Positions 44,755-55,970 of a stretch of DNA of 64,000 bases are shown piece after piece. The position numbers and the translations under genes were made by a program. This DNA is from Ailurus styani. Taxonomy: Eukaryota; Chordata; Mammalia; Carnivora; Ailuridae. The first letter of the stretch is position 1. Each line of letters starts with the position of its first letter. The notes beneath the pieces are model-generated. The model was not told where the DNA came from and did no database searches. It worked only from the letters and a program-made list of their open reading frames with translations. Where the stretch lies: the NCBI GenBank assembly GCA_002007465.1, contig LNAC01000032.1:5262681-5326680 (forward strand), given 5' to 3'.

Positions 44755-45925
44755 ATTTTGTTGCTTACTCAGCTGAGTGGGCTTGGAAACAATGAAACCC
44801 TTGTGGCAATGAATATACCTAACAGCAAGTTCTTGGTTTCTAATACCACTTAAAAAAAAAAGGAACTAAGTCTCCTTTGAGAAATAGCAGATCTTAGAAT
44901 TAGGGCATGGGATACAGAAGATGAGCCTGGAGAGTACTGTAATGCCAGAAAGCAAGGAAATCCTTAAAAATAAATTCAAACAATGACGAAGGTGTGTTGA
45001 AGGAACATAAGAACTAACTGGAAGGGCTCCCAATGGCCACAGCCGGTACAATTTGAACAAAATATAGCAGTATTGGGTTATAACTCAAAATATAAACTAT
45101 CCATAGGTACATACTGATGTGAATAAATGATGAGTGAAGAAAATAGACAAATTGGTGCAGGAAGATTTCAAATAATCTATGCACATACTTTATTTTCAAG
45201 GAAATAGAGCACAATCCCACATTCTTTAAGTGTGTGCTCAGCATAGAAAATTTCTCCCCAAAAGTAAAGTATGGAACAAGGAAAACAACAACTTTATGGT
45301 AGAGAAACCTGACAAACACTACCACAGCTAGGTGATCAAGATTGCTGTCATTAGTGATGTCATACTGATAGTGTGTGTCCTTGATGTGGTATGACAAGAA
45401 TGTCGTTTTACTTCCGTGGTCATCCTCCTAAAAACCCATAACCCCAAAATAATCATGAGAAAAGCATCAGACAGGGCGCCTGGGTGGCTCAGTGGGTTAA
45501 AGCCTCTGCTTTCGGCTCAGGTCATGATCTCAGGGTCCTGGGATCGAGGCCCACATCGGGCTCCCTGCTCGGCAGGGAGCCTGCTTCCCCCTCTCTCTCT
45601 GCCTGTCTCTCTGCCTCCTTGTGATCTCTCTCCCTCTGTGAAATAAATAAATAAAATCTTTAAAAAAAAAAAAAAGAAAAGCATCAGACAAACGTAATGT
45701 GGTATCCTGGATGTGGTGCTGAAATAGAAAAAAGAACACTGGGTAACACTAACAATATCTTAAAGTATGTAATTTAGTTAATAAATTATTCTTAAATTTT
45801 GATAAATGATAAAATAATAGGGGAAAGTGAGTGTGGGTTATGGACACTCTTACTATCTTCACAACTTTTGTGTAGGTCTAAAACTAAAGTTATTATTAGA
45901 AAAAAAAGACACAGGAGAAGTTTGG
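44755..45925 (+). mobile_element. Old L1M-type 3' UTR, sense
   Basis: Sense landmarks are GGAAATAGAGCACAATCCCA, GAGAAACCTGACAAACACTA, CAGCTAGGTGATCAAGATTG, GTGTCCTTGATGTGGTATGA, CTAAAAACCCATAACCCCAA, TAATGTGGTATCCTGGATG and CTTACTATCTTCACAACTTT with a TAAAACTAAAGTTATTAT end. It is interrupted by the Can-SINE at 45474. Confidence 0.85.
45458..45690 (+). mobile_element. Can-SINE with perfect target duplication, young type
   Basis: A full-length sense SINE (45474-45674) between perfect 16-bp duplications AGAAAAGCATCAGACA at 45458 and 45675. The head is GGGCGCCTGGGTGGCTCAG and the B-box region is CTGGGATCGAGGCCC. The perfect duplication, intact body and long poly-A make it one of the youngest copies here. 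The frames at 45416-45646 (+) and 45530-45739 (-) are SINE translations. Confidence 0.98.
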
Positions 45926-45929
45926 GAGA

Positions 45930-46945
45930 CTTCCCATTGGTCAGGTTTGTAACAACTTATTAAAATAAAAATGACATAATGGATTATAACCTGTTGAATA
46001 AAATAAAAATCCATGAGTCCTACTGACAAATGAATAAATAATTGGGAGAAAAGAGGATTCTCTTCTTTATAATACCAACCAATAAGTGTAGAAGGGATTA
46101 CAGAATTAGAATATTATCAATGGATTCTTAAGCTACTATGTAAAAATTTGAAGAGGAAGAGGAAATTTACATAGTCTAAAATTTGTCCCATAAGTTACTA
46201 ATTGACTGTATTGGAGAAATTATGAACTTTATAGTTGAAAAACTTGGCAGAAAACACCTTAATCAAAGAACCAAAATTAACATCACCAATAATGGGACAA
46301 CGATACCATCCGCCTAGGGATATGATGTATGGGGAAGCACCCAGAATCCTATCTGTGACATTTTTGTCAAATCTAATTTACCCATGAGAAAACATCAGAC
46401 TTAATTTAAGAGAGGATCTATAGAAAATTAATTTTTTTAAAAATATCAAGGTAAAAGAAAGCACAAGTTAAGGCCATAGACTGGTTATAGATTAAAGGAT
46501 ACTAGTGAAATATGACATTTAATTGCAATGTGTAATCCCAGATTGGATCCTGGTCTGGAAAAATATAACCTTGACTCTACTATGATAAATGATGAAATTT
46601 GAATACGGACTATGAATTGGATGATAGTATTGTTAAGTGTTCTGATTTTGATAATTGTACTGTGGCTATATAAAAGGATGTCCTTGTTTTACAAAGTACA
46701 TACTATAGTATTTTGATATAAAAAGATGTAGTGTCTTCAATCTACACCCAGATGGTTCCCAAATAACCTTATTTCTGTCTGTCTCTCTTTTTCCCATTCT
46801 TTCTATCCATCGATCTATCTGGGTAATGATAAAATGGAAGATGCTACAATAATAGTAAAACTGAGTGAAGGGTATATGGCAGTTCCTTGTTTATTCTTGA
46901 AATTCTTCTGTAACTTTGAAATTATATCAGAATAAAAGTTCCAAA
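45930..46945 (+). mobile_element. Second old L1-type 3' UTR, sense
   Basis: Landmarks are TATTAAGGATTGT-like blocks in diverged form, ATGAAATTTGAATACGGACT, TGTTCTGATTTTGATAATTG, ACTGTGGCTATATAAAAGGA, GGTATATGGCAGTTCCTTG and the terminal AATTATATCAGAATAAAAGT. This is a different 3' UTR from the one just upstream, so two elements lie in tandem. Confidence 0.65.
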
Positions 46946-47385
46946 GTAAGGTCTGTGGGGAATCTGACCTCTATGGACTTACTATTCAAAATGTAGTCCA
47001 TGACCAGCAGTATTTTCATCACTTGGAAGCCTAGACCTGCTGAATCTCCTACCTTACCTTGATCTATTCTATCAGAACTGCACTGGAACAAGATATTCAG
47101 GCATTTGTAACACACATTAAAGACTAAGCAGTCCACTCTTTTCTTTTTTCTTTTTTTTTAGCAGCCCACTCTTTAAAACTTTGTGAAAGTATTTAGCACC
47201 ATCTGTAGGTGTTGTAGAGAATCAGAGCGGGTGGTCATTTATCCTTTTATATCAGTAGGCAGGCCCCATGTATGTGCTACCCCAATTCCCATTTCTTTAC
47301 TTAATCCATGTTACTCTGATGTGCATGGCACAATGATACATTCAGAAACTTTTTATTCAGCAACATCTTCTTAGTGTATATCTCG
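46946..47385. other. Unrecognised sequence
   Basis: No gene or repeat is recognised. A T-run lies at about 47148-47160. Confidence 0.45.
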
Positions 47386-47387
47386 CC

Positions 47388-47650
47388 TTTATCCTCTTCC
47401 AAGGCTCAGTTCAACACATACCTCATCCATGAACACTTTCCTGAGCTTCTTGAACATATTTAAAACTCTAATTATTGTCATTAAGAAACAACCTGATCTT
47501 TTACTTATTATCAGTTGTTATTTTCTTGTTCTGTTCATGGGTTCCCATAGATTGTATGTTTTCTACTGTTGCACGGCAGATTTTATAGACACACCTGTCT
47601 TCCAGGTTCTCTGTTACAACTCTCTCCACAGTATCATGCTTATTCTCTAG
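47388..47650 (+). mobile_element. L2 fragment, sense
   Basis: It shows an L2 3' region in sense: TCTTCCAAGGCTCAGTTCAA, CATCCATGAACACTTTCCTG, AGCTTCTTGAACATATTTAA and CTTGTTCTGTTCATGGGTTC. The 73-codon frame at 47429-47650 lies on it and is not a gene. Confidence 0.65.
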
Positions 47651-48605
47651 GGTATGGGGAAGAGGAGTCATTAGAAATGACAAAGAAAATACTAGGACTT
47701 CTGGTTATTTATCAAAAACTGAAGAAGATACATTTTATTAATATTTGATAACTAGATTGGCAGAATATATATAATTTATGATTTTTATAAAGCTTAGTGG
47801 AGATGCAAGCTCAAAACATTTTGCTGATGTGGTCATGCAATCAAAAAAGTTTGGACACCACTGCTTTATGGCACCACAGAAAATATTCAGCATGTATTTC
47901 TTTCTCTTTTTAACTTATATTTCTGATTCCTTTTAGTAATAAAGGGAAAACTGAAGGAAGAGGAAATGACAACCAATGTTTGACCTAAGAATCCTAGTGG
48001 TAGAGATGTTGGGTTCAGAGACTAACCCACTCTTTAATGGGTTGGGATATAGGGTTATGGGGATCATTCTTAGGTGGCATTGTACTGGAATTACTGTAAT
48101 AAATTAGGATTCAACTTTCTGTGGTCAATCAGTGATTCCTCATTTGACATATTAGATATCCTAGGACAATCTGACATTGAGTCAAATAAACTCAGAGATT
48201 TTGTGATTGTACGAAAGAATATAACTATGTTTTTCTGCAAAATCTCTAATCATTTTACATCCAATTTTTTAAAAAATGCTAGGTCTTTTAAAATAATTTG
48301 TTGGATCTAAAATACTGTGAAAACTTTTGATGTATAGCTCTTTGATAAGTACAAAGCAAAACTTTCATGTAAATAACATGCCTAAAGTCCAAATATCCTT
48401 TTTTAGAAGAAATGGAAACTGCTAATTTTTAAAGTATTTGCTGTTTTATTAGTTTTAAGACACAAAGTAACTTATACTGGTTCTAATTGTGAGACTAGAA
48501 ATAGTTGGCAAACTAACAACAAAGTGTGTGTTATTTAATAATGTGTACTATTTAAATAATTTTCTATGTGGTAAAAGATAAAACAATTAGCAAGTTATAT
48601 TACAG
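47651..48605. other. Unrecognised AT-rich sequence
   Basis: No domain-bearing frame or transposon is recognised. The 78-codon frame at 48074-48310 looks like chance. Confidence 0.5.
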
Positions 48606-48609
48606 AAAA

Positions 48610-49050
48610 AGTATTGTTATTCCTAATATGTAAATTGCTCCCAGAAATTTGAAAAAAAGAAAAACCAATCACTCCATTGAAAAAATAGGCAATTGATATG
48701 GAAAAACTACTCAGATAATGTGTTTTTGGGTCATTTGTACTTCCTTAAGAAATATATAAATTAAAACTATACTGAAACATATTGTATCACCCATAAAATT
48801 TGTAAAATTTCAAATACTCAGTAACACATTCTGTTGAGACTATAGCATGTACGTTGTGTTGAAGGTAAATTGGCACAACCTATATGAAGGGCAATTGGTT
48901 GAGCTGTTAACATAACAAATTACTTACACATTTTGATCTAACAATTTTACTTCTGGAAATTTATTCTAGACATACTTACACATGTTAGAGATCATGGATA
49001 TATTAAGCCTTTAATAAAAGCATAAAGACTTGCACTATATGGTTCTACAT
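48610..49050 (+). mobile_element. Old L1M ORF2 C-terminal fragment, sense
   Basis: It contains CCAATCACTCCATTGAAAAA, ATAGGCAATTGATATGG, GGTAAATTGGCACAACCTAT and CAATTTTACTTCTGGAAATT followed by TATTCTAGACATACTTACA. This is the well-known C-terminal ORF2 stretch in diverged form. Confidence 0.75.
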
Positions 49051-49051
49051 T

Positions 49052-49275
49052 TTAAAAATTTAATACTTTATTTTTTTTTAAAGATTTTATTTATTTATTT
49101 GACAGAGAGAGAGAGAACACAAGCAGGAGGAATGGCAGGCAGAGGGAGAAGCAGGCTCTGGCTGAGCAGGGAGCCTGACATGGGACTTGAACCCAGGACC
49201 CTGGGATCACGACCTGAGCAAAAGGTAGATGCTTAACCCACTAAGCCACCCAGGTGCCCCTTAAAATTTTAATAT
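49052..49275 (-). mobile_element. Can-SINE, antisense
   Basis: Body 49067-49260, from the poly-T run with AAAGATTTTATTTATTTATT to the head complement AAGCCACCCAGGTGCCCC. An imperfect duplication, TTAAAAATTTAATAC at 49052 and TTAAAATTTTAATAT at 49261, flanks it. The 68-codon plus frame at 49030-49236 is a SINE translation. Confidence 0.95.
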
Positions 49276-49284
49276 TAAAAAATT

Positions 49285-49430
49285 TTTAGGGATAGGGTGG
49301 ATGGGTTATGGACATTGGGGAGGGTTTGTGCTTTGGTGAATGCTGTGAAAGATGTAAGCCTGATGATTCACAGACCTGTACCCCTTGGGCAAATAATAAA
49401 AATAAAATTAAAAAAAAATTTTTTTAAATC
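49285..49430 (+). mobile_element. Young-type L1 3' end, 5' truncated
   Basis: It has GGGTTATGGACATTGGGGAG, GGTTTGTGCTTTGGTGAATG, GATGATTCACAGACCTGTAC and an A-rich tail. Only about 100 bp of 3' UTR was inserted, immediately after the preceding SINE. Confidence 0.88.
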
Positions 49431-50120
49431 TCTTAAGTGTTATCTATTTAAAAAGTTACTTATTAAAAGCTATAATTTTGTATACTCCATGTATCACATC
49501 AAATAGCTCACATACCTTACTACAAATCATGGGTATCTTTATCATGTGATTAAGTTAGTATGTATCAAATTTCTCCACTGCAAAGTTATATTTTTCTTTT
49601 ATAGTTAATCATCTCTAATGGAAGAAACTTTGAGACTAGACAAATCTTGTTTCTCCTTAAACTTTTGTCACTAATTTTAGTATCTATTGGTGGATCATAC
49701 CTGCAGTAATTATTGTGGTGTTTGATTAACATTGATTCTCTATTTCTCTCTTCTAATTCACTAGGTAGAATTTTATTTTTAAAGCTATTCCTTCCTCTAT
49801 TTATGATTTTACTCAATTATATATATCACTACATACTCATGAATAATTAACTTATTCTATAAAATCCAATGCCATTATTTTTTATTTTGTTCCTCAATTC
49901 AATTCAGCTTCAGTCATTAGGACCATTTGGTCATTAGGTCAGAAGTCTTGTTGACTTTTCTGTTCTTTCAAAAGTCCCTATTATTTGAGCTTTTTGAGAT
50001 AATCTAGGAAACCTTATATTTTCTCTGTCCCTACCCTGGAATCAAGCACTTCCCTAAGTGCCTCCAGATAAATCATTTTTGTGCCATTCGTGCCAGAAAT
50101 GCATAATGACATACTAATTA
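49431..50120. other. Unrecognised sequence
   Basis: No gene is recognised. The right part (from about 49900) may already be L1M 3' UTR. Confidence 0.4.
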
Positions 50121-50515
50121 TAAAAACAATAGATAAATCCATATTGAGGGAAATTGTATAAAATAATTGATTAGTATTGCTCAAATGTCAAGGTCATAAA
50201 AGACAAGGAAGGACTGAGGAATTCATACTGACTAGAAGACCAAAGAGTTATAACAAAACACAATGTGGGATCCTAGAAAGAATTGTGGAACAGGAAAGAC
50301 ATTAGTGGAAAATTTCCTGAAATTAGAATTAGGTCTGTGGTTTAAGTGATAATATTATAACAGTGTTTATTTCCTGTTTTTGATAATTTTTCTGTAGTAT
50401 AAAAGATGTTAACATTATGGAAAGCATTGTAATAGATATAGGGAAAATTTTTCATATTTTTATAACTTTTCTGTGAGGCTAAAATAAGTTTAAAATAAAA
50501 AATTAAAAATATTAA
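50120..50515 (+). mobile_element. Old L1M-type 3' UTR, sense
   Basis: Landmarks are TCCATATTGAGGGAAATTGT, TCAAATGTCAAGGTCATAAA, GACAAGGAAGGACTGAGGAA, ACAATGTGGGATCCTAGAAA, AGGAAAGACATTAGTGGAAA and GTTTTTGATAATTTTTCTGT. It belongs to the same 3' UTR family as 44755-45925. Confidence 0.82.
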
Positions 50516-51075
50516 ATTAAAAAATACCTTGAAGTAGTCCAGAAATGCTTCCAAATGTAATATGTCTCAGAAAGAAAAATTCAATTGTATATTATGTCAA
50601 AATATTTGTGTTTATAGATATAATATGTTTGGAATGACACAGAAGAAACTATCAACGTTTGTAGCCTCTGCAGGGATTTGGGGAGACAGCGTGAAATAAT
50701 TTTTATTGTATATTTTGTTTTCCTTTTTTTTTTTTTTAATGTGCAGGTATTCTCTAGACAAAATTTTTTTTTAAATCTGAAGGGCATTGTATTGCCTAAG
50801 TAAGTGTAATGATTTACAGGGTTAACATAAAAAATGTGTAGGTATTATTCAAACATATAATTAAATAAATAATGATATTTTAATCTTATTGATGAGATTA
50901 ATTCATACATTTTAACATCAAAAGATCACTTACATTTTTTTATGTCACTTTAATTTTTTAAATAGTTGTCTTCAGAGGGCTATAGGTCTTAGACTCCACT
51001 CAAGTAAGCTATAATTTAAAAAATGCTTGATCACCAGTGCTGTAAAGGTCTTCTCTGTCTGAATAATTGTTTCTT
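50516..51075. other. Unrecognised AT-rich sequence
   Basis: Poly-T runs occur, but no gene or family is recognised. Confidence 0.5.
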
Positions 51076-51079
51076 TTTC

Positions 51080-51380
51080 ACATCTGTTCTCTTTCCTAGG
51101 ATGCCTTTCTGACTTTTCCCTTAACTGGCTATCTCCTCTTTAAAACTCAAGTTAGATTTAATCTTCTCCAGAAAGCTTTTCCTGACCCCTAGTCCCCAAA
51201 TTTGGGCTTGACTCCAATTCTATATGTTTTCATTACACTGTGTCATAAACTGCATTTTATTAAAATTATTTATTTTTTATTCTCCTTCTTAGATTACATG
51301 CAGTTTAAGGGAAGAGACTAAATATTTCATCACTGTACTATTTATACTTTAGAGAGTGACAAACCTTTATCTAAAATAAG
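51080..51380 (+). mobile_element. L2 fragment, sense
   Basis: It contains TTAACTGGCTATCTCCTCTT, AAAACTCAAGTTAGATTTAA, CTTCTCCAGAAAGCTTTTCC, TGACCCCTAGTCCCC and CATTACACTGTGTCATAAAC, in L2 order. Its end is repeated after the N at 51555. Confidence 0.75.
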
Positions 51381-51389
51381 ATATTTTTA
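51329..51389 (+). repeat. 61-bp direct repeat, copy 1 (left of SINE)
   Basis: From ATCACTGTACTATTTATACT to ATAAGATATTTTTA, identical base for base to 51557-51617 by eye. A SINE target duplication is normally about 8-20 bp, so 61 bp is too long for one. Confidence 0.93.
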
Positions 51390-51554
51390 GGGCGCCTGGG
51401 TGGCTCAGTGGGTTAAAGCCTCTGCTTTCGGCTCAGGTCATGATCTCAGCGTCCTGGGATCGAGGCCCGCATCGGGCTCTCTGCTCAGCAGGGAGCCTGC
51501 TTCCTCCTCTCCCTGTCTCTCTGCCTGCCTCTCTGCCTACTTGTAATCTCTCTC
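51390..51554 (+). mobile_element. Can-SINE truncated at its 3' side by an N
   Basis: A young-type sense SINE with an intact head (GGGCGCCTGGGTGGCTCAG) that stops in the CT-rich block (TTGTAATCTCTCTC) directly at the single N (51555). The A-rich tail and the second target duplication are absent. The break therefore looks like an assembly edge rather than a biological truncation. Confidence 0.95.
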
Positions 51555-51555
51555 N
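51555..51555. other. Single ambiguous base (N), probable assembly join
   Basis: The only non-ACGT character in the window. It sits between an unfinished SINE and a second copy of the sequence that precedes the SINE. Confidence 0.95.
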
Positions 51556-51556
51556 A

Positions 51557-51617
51557 ATCACTGTACTATTTATACTTTAGAGAGTGACAAACCTTTATCT
51601 AAAATAAGATATTTTTA
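51557..51617 (+). repeat. 61-bp direct repeat, copy 2 (right of the N)
   Basis: Repeats 51329-51389 exactly by eye, then continues with AAGGATGCAATTAAAATAAG. That continuation looks like the uninterrupted empty site. Confidence 0.93.
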
Positions 51618-51837
51618 AAGGATGCAATTAAAATAAGTCTAAACTATGAATAAAGAAATCTTATGCTTCCTGCAATGAACAGATCCACACAAGATTATAT
51701 CATCTGTATGAAAACAGAGTGAGCTCACAAGGTCTTAATTCTGGAAAAAAAACCCACTAAATTTAAATGACATAGTAGATAATAGCTTGAAGGAATCAGA
51801 GATGAACTATTAGAGTCGACTGTTTTCATTCTATGCA

Positions 51838-52690
51838 TTTTTTTAAAAATTGAGATATAATTGACATATGACATTAGTTTCAGGGGCATGATATAATGAT
51901 TCAATATATGTGTATATTGTACAATAGTTACCACAGTAAGTCTGTTTAACATCCATTACCATACAGAGTTATAAATTTTCTTTTTCTCATGATGGGAACA
52001 TTTAAGATCTATTCCCTAGCAACTTTCAAACACACAATACAGTACTATGAACTATAGCAATGACACTGTACATTATATCCCCAGAGCTTATTTATTTTAT
52101 AACTGGAAGTTTGTAACTTTGAGCCCCTTCTCCATTTCACTCACCTCCAACCCCCCACCTCTGGGAAGCATCAGTCTATTCTTTATCTATGAGTTTTGCT
52201 TTTGTATGTTTTTATGTATAAGTGAGATCATATGGTATATTCTCTCTGTCTTATTTCACTTAGCTTAATACTATTAGGGTCCATCCAATGTTGCTGCAAA
52301 TGGCAGGACTTCCTTCTTTTTTATTGCTGTATAATATTTCAGTATATTTGTGTATTTGGAATTTTCTTTCTCCGTTTATGTATTGATGAACACTTAGGTC
52401 GTTTCCATGTCTTGACTATTGTAATTGATGCTGCAGTGAACATGGAGGGTATATATCTTTTTGAATTACTGTTCTTTCTGTCTTCAGACAAGTACCCAGA
52501 AGTGGAATTGCTGTATCATATGGTAGTGATGTTTTTAATTTTTTGAGGAAACTCTATACTTTTTTCCATAGTGGCTGTAGCAATTTACATTCCCACCAAC
52601 AGTGCATGAGGATTCTCTTTTGTCTACATCCTAACACTTGTTGTTTGTCTCTTGATAATAGCCACTCTAATAAGTATGAGGTGATACTGT
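51838..52690 (-). mobile_element. Old L1 3' UTR and ORF2 end, antisense
   Basis: The plus strand reads AAATTGAGATATAATTGACA, AACATCCATTACCATACAGA, CCTAGCAACTTTCAAACAC, AGTGAGATCATATGGTATAT, CAAATGGCAGGACTTCCTTC, CAGAAGTGGAATTGCTGTAT and TTCCCACCAACAGTGCATGA, a typical L1MA complement. It stops near GTATGAGGTGATACTGTGAG. Confidence 0.9.
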
Positions 52691-52716
52691 GAGAGCCCAC
52701 TTTTATACACATGAGG

Positions 52717-52949
52717 AAAAGATAGAAGAACTTGGGCCTCCTGGGTGGCTCAGTCAGTTAAGCATCTGCCTTCAGCTCAGGTCTTGATCCCTGGGTCCTG
52801 GGATCGAGTCCCACATCGGGCTCCCTGCTCCACAGGGAGCCTGCTTCTCTTTCTCTTTGCTTGTGTTCCGTCTCTCGCTGCCTCTCTCTCTCTCTCCCTC
52901 TGTCAAATAAATAAATAAAATCTTAAACAAAAAAAGATAGAGGAGCTTG
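52717..52949 (+). mobile_element. Can-SINE with target duplication
   Basis: A full-length sense SINE (52735-52931), head GGCCTCCTGGGTGGCTCAG. The 18-bp duplication AAAAGATAGAAGAACTTG at 52717 and AAAAGATAGAGGAGCTTG at 52932 has two mismatches, so it is of intermediate age. Confidence 0.97.
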
Positions 52950-53177
52950 CTGTTTCAGTTGGGTTCTTTTAATTTCAAAAAACAGATTTAAGTAGTAAAG
53001 GAGGACTTTATTCTAACATTTCACTTGGTGTTAGGGGTGTGGTACCAGTATGAAAATTAGAAGATGCTAGAGTGGATGTACGAATCCTACAAAGGTGTTC
53101 CTTTGTCCAGGTCACCACAGCTCTGAATGTGGGTTGGGTATCACTGTGGTTCTCTGTCTTGGACTTGATACTTTCAT

Positions 53178-53427
53178 AAAACACAACCTTTAGGGCACCT
53201 GAGTGGCTCAGTGGGTTAAAGCCGCTGCCTTCGGCTCAGGTCATGATCCCAGGGTCCTGAGATCGAGGCCCACATCGGGCTCTCTGCTCAGCAGGGAGCC
53301 TGCTTCCTCCTCTCTCCTCTCTCTCTGCCTGCCTCTCTGCCTACTTGTAATCTCTCTCTCCGTGTCAAATGAATAAATAAAAAATCTTAATAAAAAAAAC
53401 AAACAAACAAAAAAAACACAACCTTTA
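53178..53427 (+). mobile_element. Can-SINE with perfect target duplication
   Basis: A full-length sense SINE (53193-53412), head GGGCACCTGAGTGGCTCAG, with a tail containing AACAAACAAACA. Perfect 15-bp duplications AAAACACAACCTTTA lie at 53178-53192 and 53413-53427. It is the third sense SINE within about 2 kb. The minus frame at 53241-53453 is a SINE shadow. Confidence 0.97.
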
Positions 53428-55115
53428 CAAACATTCACCATGGCCATAGACAAGAGAAATAAAACCTCACAGAAAACCCAGAAATATTACATAGAACTAT
53501 CTACACATAGACAGTTCCACTGTAGCCCTGGGATCCTAGTAAAAGGAATTCCTGGGTATCCTTCCTACAGCTTTACCATTAACATGACTCCTTAGCTATC
53601 CCCATGACATTTTGCTTTTTGTGTCTGTTTCTACTCCCAATTACCAATAAGTTCCTTCTACTCTGTGTATATCCAAAACAAAAACAAAACAAAACAAAAC
53701 AAAAACTGTATATTGTAGCTTCTAACCAAAATTTATGAATTATCATAACTCTAATTTTTAGAATCCCTTATGGTCCCTCTCACGGCTTTTCTTATAAATA
53801 TAAATATATAAATATAAATACATTAGCTATGTTTCTCAGTGCCTCATTCTCTTTTTATTTTCCAGTTTAGTTTCTGGACACAGTCTGTTCCTGCTCATTT
53901 AGTGTGTGTGTATGTTTCTGTGTGTGTGGCCGGGTCATAGATTTGTGTCTGTTGTGTGAAATAACCTCTGGATGGCTTAGGAGTCCACATGTGGGCTCAG
54001 TTATGACTGGAAGAGAGTTGGAAGATGGAATGGGGCTTCTTTTTCTCAAAATATGACCTCCTAGAAAGTAAACATCGATAATCTGAAAAAATATATAATG
54101 GGCAAAATTAAGATTGTAGTTCCTCAGATATTAATGGTCTGTTAAACAAAATCAAAATATGGCTTGGAAATAAGATCAAAATATATTAGATTTTTAAAAA
54201 GTTAATTTACATAAATTTTAGACTTGTTTACTCATATACATAGTAACCTGCAAATTCTGGGGGTCTAGAACAGCTTTGGATGTGTTAAGTTTGACTCTTA
54301 TACACTATGGACATTCCAACAATATTAAAAAAGTGTGATAACAGCTGGATGTATGTGACAAGATGCATTTTTCCCCTCTTTTCCTGTTGGTGTTTTCAAG
54401 TTTTGCTTAGAATAATGTTTGAATGAATGTTCCACATTAATTTCTAGAACTCTAAATTTAGTGACTATGGAAACATCTTGATATTTAAACATCTGAGCTT
54501 CATTTCAAATATTTTAGATAGTTCATTAATTTTTTATTTGTAATAAAGTGACTTATTATTTTTAAAAGTTACTATTATTTGAAAATCACATCTAAAGAAT
54601 AAAGAAAACCAAGATATTAGTGCTGTTTTTCTCTTAATAATATTAAGATTTTCCCCCAACAATTAATATGCTAATCATTTCTTTTTCAAGATCTGGGACA
54701 GATTTCTTTTATGACAGACCTCACTGGTTCTTCTGTGGACTCTCTGTCTCTCAGTCTCATTTGTCATGAGAAGCATAGATACTGTCTAGGTTGGGTTCAC
54801 ATTGATAATAGAGTACACTAGGTATTACAGAAAAAAAAACATATATCTAGTGTTTATGCCTGTGATTTAAAGTAATGTTATTCCTTATATAAAGGTGATT
54901 AAAAGCCCAGGACCTTGGTATTGGATGGTGGGGGAAAAAAGAGATATCTCACAGAGTGCATTTGAAGGAAGTGGTGGTTGAATAATAATGCTATTTATTG
55001 ATTGTATCTACCAAATTCAATCCACCTGATAAAACGGTTGTAGCTTTAGGCATCATTTTTATGTCCTTGATCCCTACTCTCTATTTCCAATTAATTTTCC
55101 TAAACTCTAGACCCA
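53428..55115. other. Unrecognised sequence with a (CAAAA)n run
   Basis: No gene or transposon is recognised. A (CAAAA)n repeat lies at about 53674-53705, and a TATAAATA repeat at about 53793-53822. Confidence 0.5.
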
Positions 55116-55119
55116 TATA

Positions 55120-55970
55120 CTCACATGTTTACTAGATATTTCTATTTGGATATTCTATAGAAAGCTGAATCTAAAATGTACCAAAGTGTGCTTATTGTTT
55201 AGTTCTCCCATTCCAAACCACATTTACCTGGGTTCCTATTTTGTTGAATGACACCAGCATCCACTTAGCTAGTCAAGGCGGAAATACATAAACCTCCCTT
55301 TCTTTCATCCTCATGTTGGAGACCTTCCCAAGAACACCAAATCTTGGTTATTCTACTTACAAAATATTTATATCCATTTTTGTGTTTAGTCTCCTTGTTC
55401 AAGCCACCAATTTCTTTCACTTAAAATACTTCATTGTATCTCTAGCTTTATTCTTGAGCTCTTTCTCCCCCTGGGAGCCAAAGTGATTTTACTAAAATGT
55501 GAAACTGGTCATTTCTCGTTCCTGATTGCTTCTTTAGCAAAATCTGTTTCTTTTCTGATCTTCACACTACATTCTAGACTTCCTGAATTTCTTTTGGTTT
55601 GCTGACTACATATTCTTACTCTTTGCTTTAGGCCAACAAACTTATGGCCTGTTTGCCTGAGAAATGCTTTCTTTGCCCAGCTAATTCTTAGCAATTGCTT
55701 TGGCTCTCTGTTTCAAAGTTGAGTCCTTCAGGTAGATTTCCTCAGCTTTATAAGATTAAATAGCTCCCTGATGAGCTTCTAGAGCACTCTGTATTTCCTC
55801 TATTCTAACACTCTGAATTAAAATAGCTTATTCAATAAATATCTGCCTGGTAGGTTATAAACCTCGTAAGAATGGAAACCATGTCCAATCTCTTATTCTT
55901 CATAACTCCAACATCTATAGAATTTACCTAGTAAGTATCAATGGATACTTGTTAGATAAATGAGTGACTG
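55120..55970 (+). mobile_element. L2 3' portion, sense
   Basis: A long L2 relic in order: GTTCAAGCCACCAATTTCTT, GAGCCAAAGTGATTTTACTA, AAAATGTGAAACTGGTCATT, CTTATGGCCTGTTTGCC, AGAATGGAAACCATGTCC, CTCCAACATCTATAGAATTT and AGTAAGTATCAATGGATACT. The 61-codon minus frame at 55509-55694 is a chance frame in it. Confidence 0.8.

Noticed and set aside
45416..45739. Frames of 69-76 codons on both strands
   Set aside because: They are translations of a Can-SINE. The same peptide-like motif (LSGLKPLLSAQVMISGSWD type) recurs at other SINEs such as 25444 and 39870.
175..53412. tRNA-like heads with A- and B-box sequences as possible tRNA genes
   Set aside because: They are the 5' parts of Can-SINEs with CT-rich middles, A-rich tails and target duplications. 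No functional tRNA cloverleaf with mature ends was seen.
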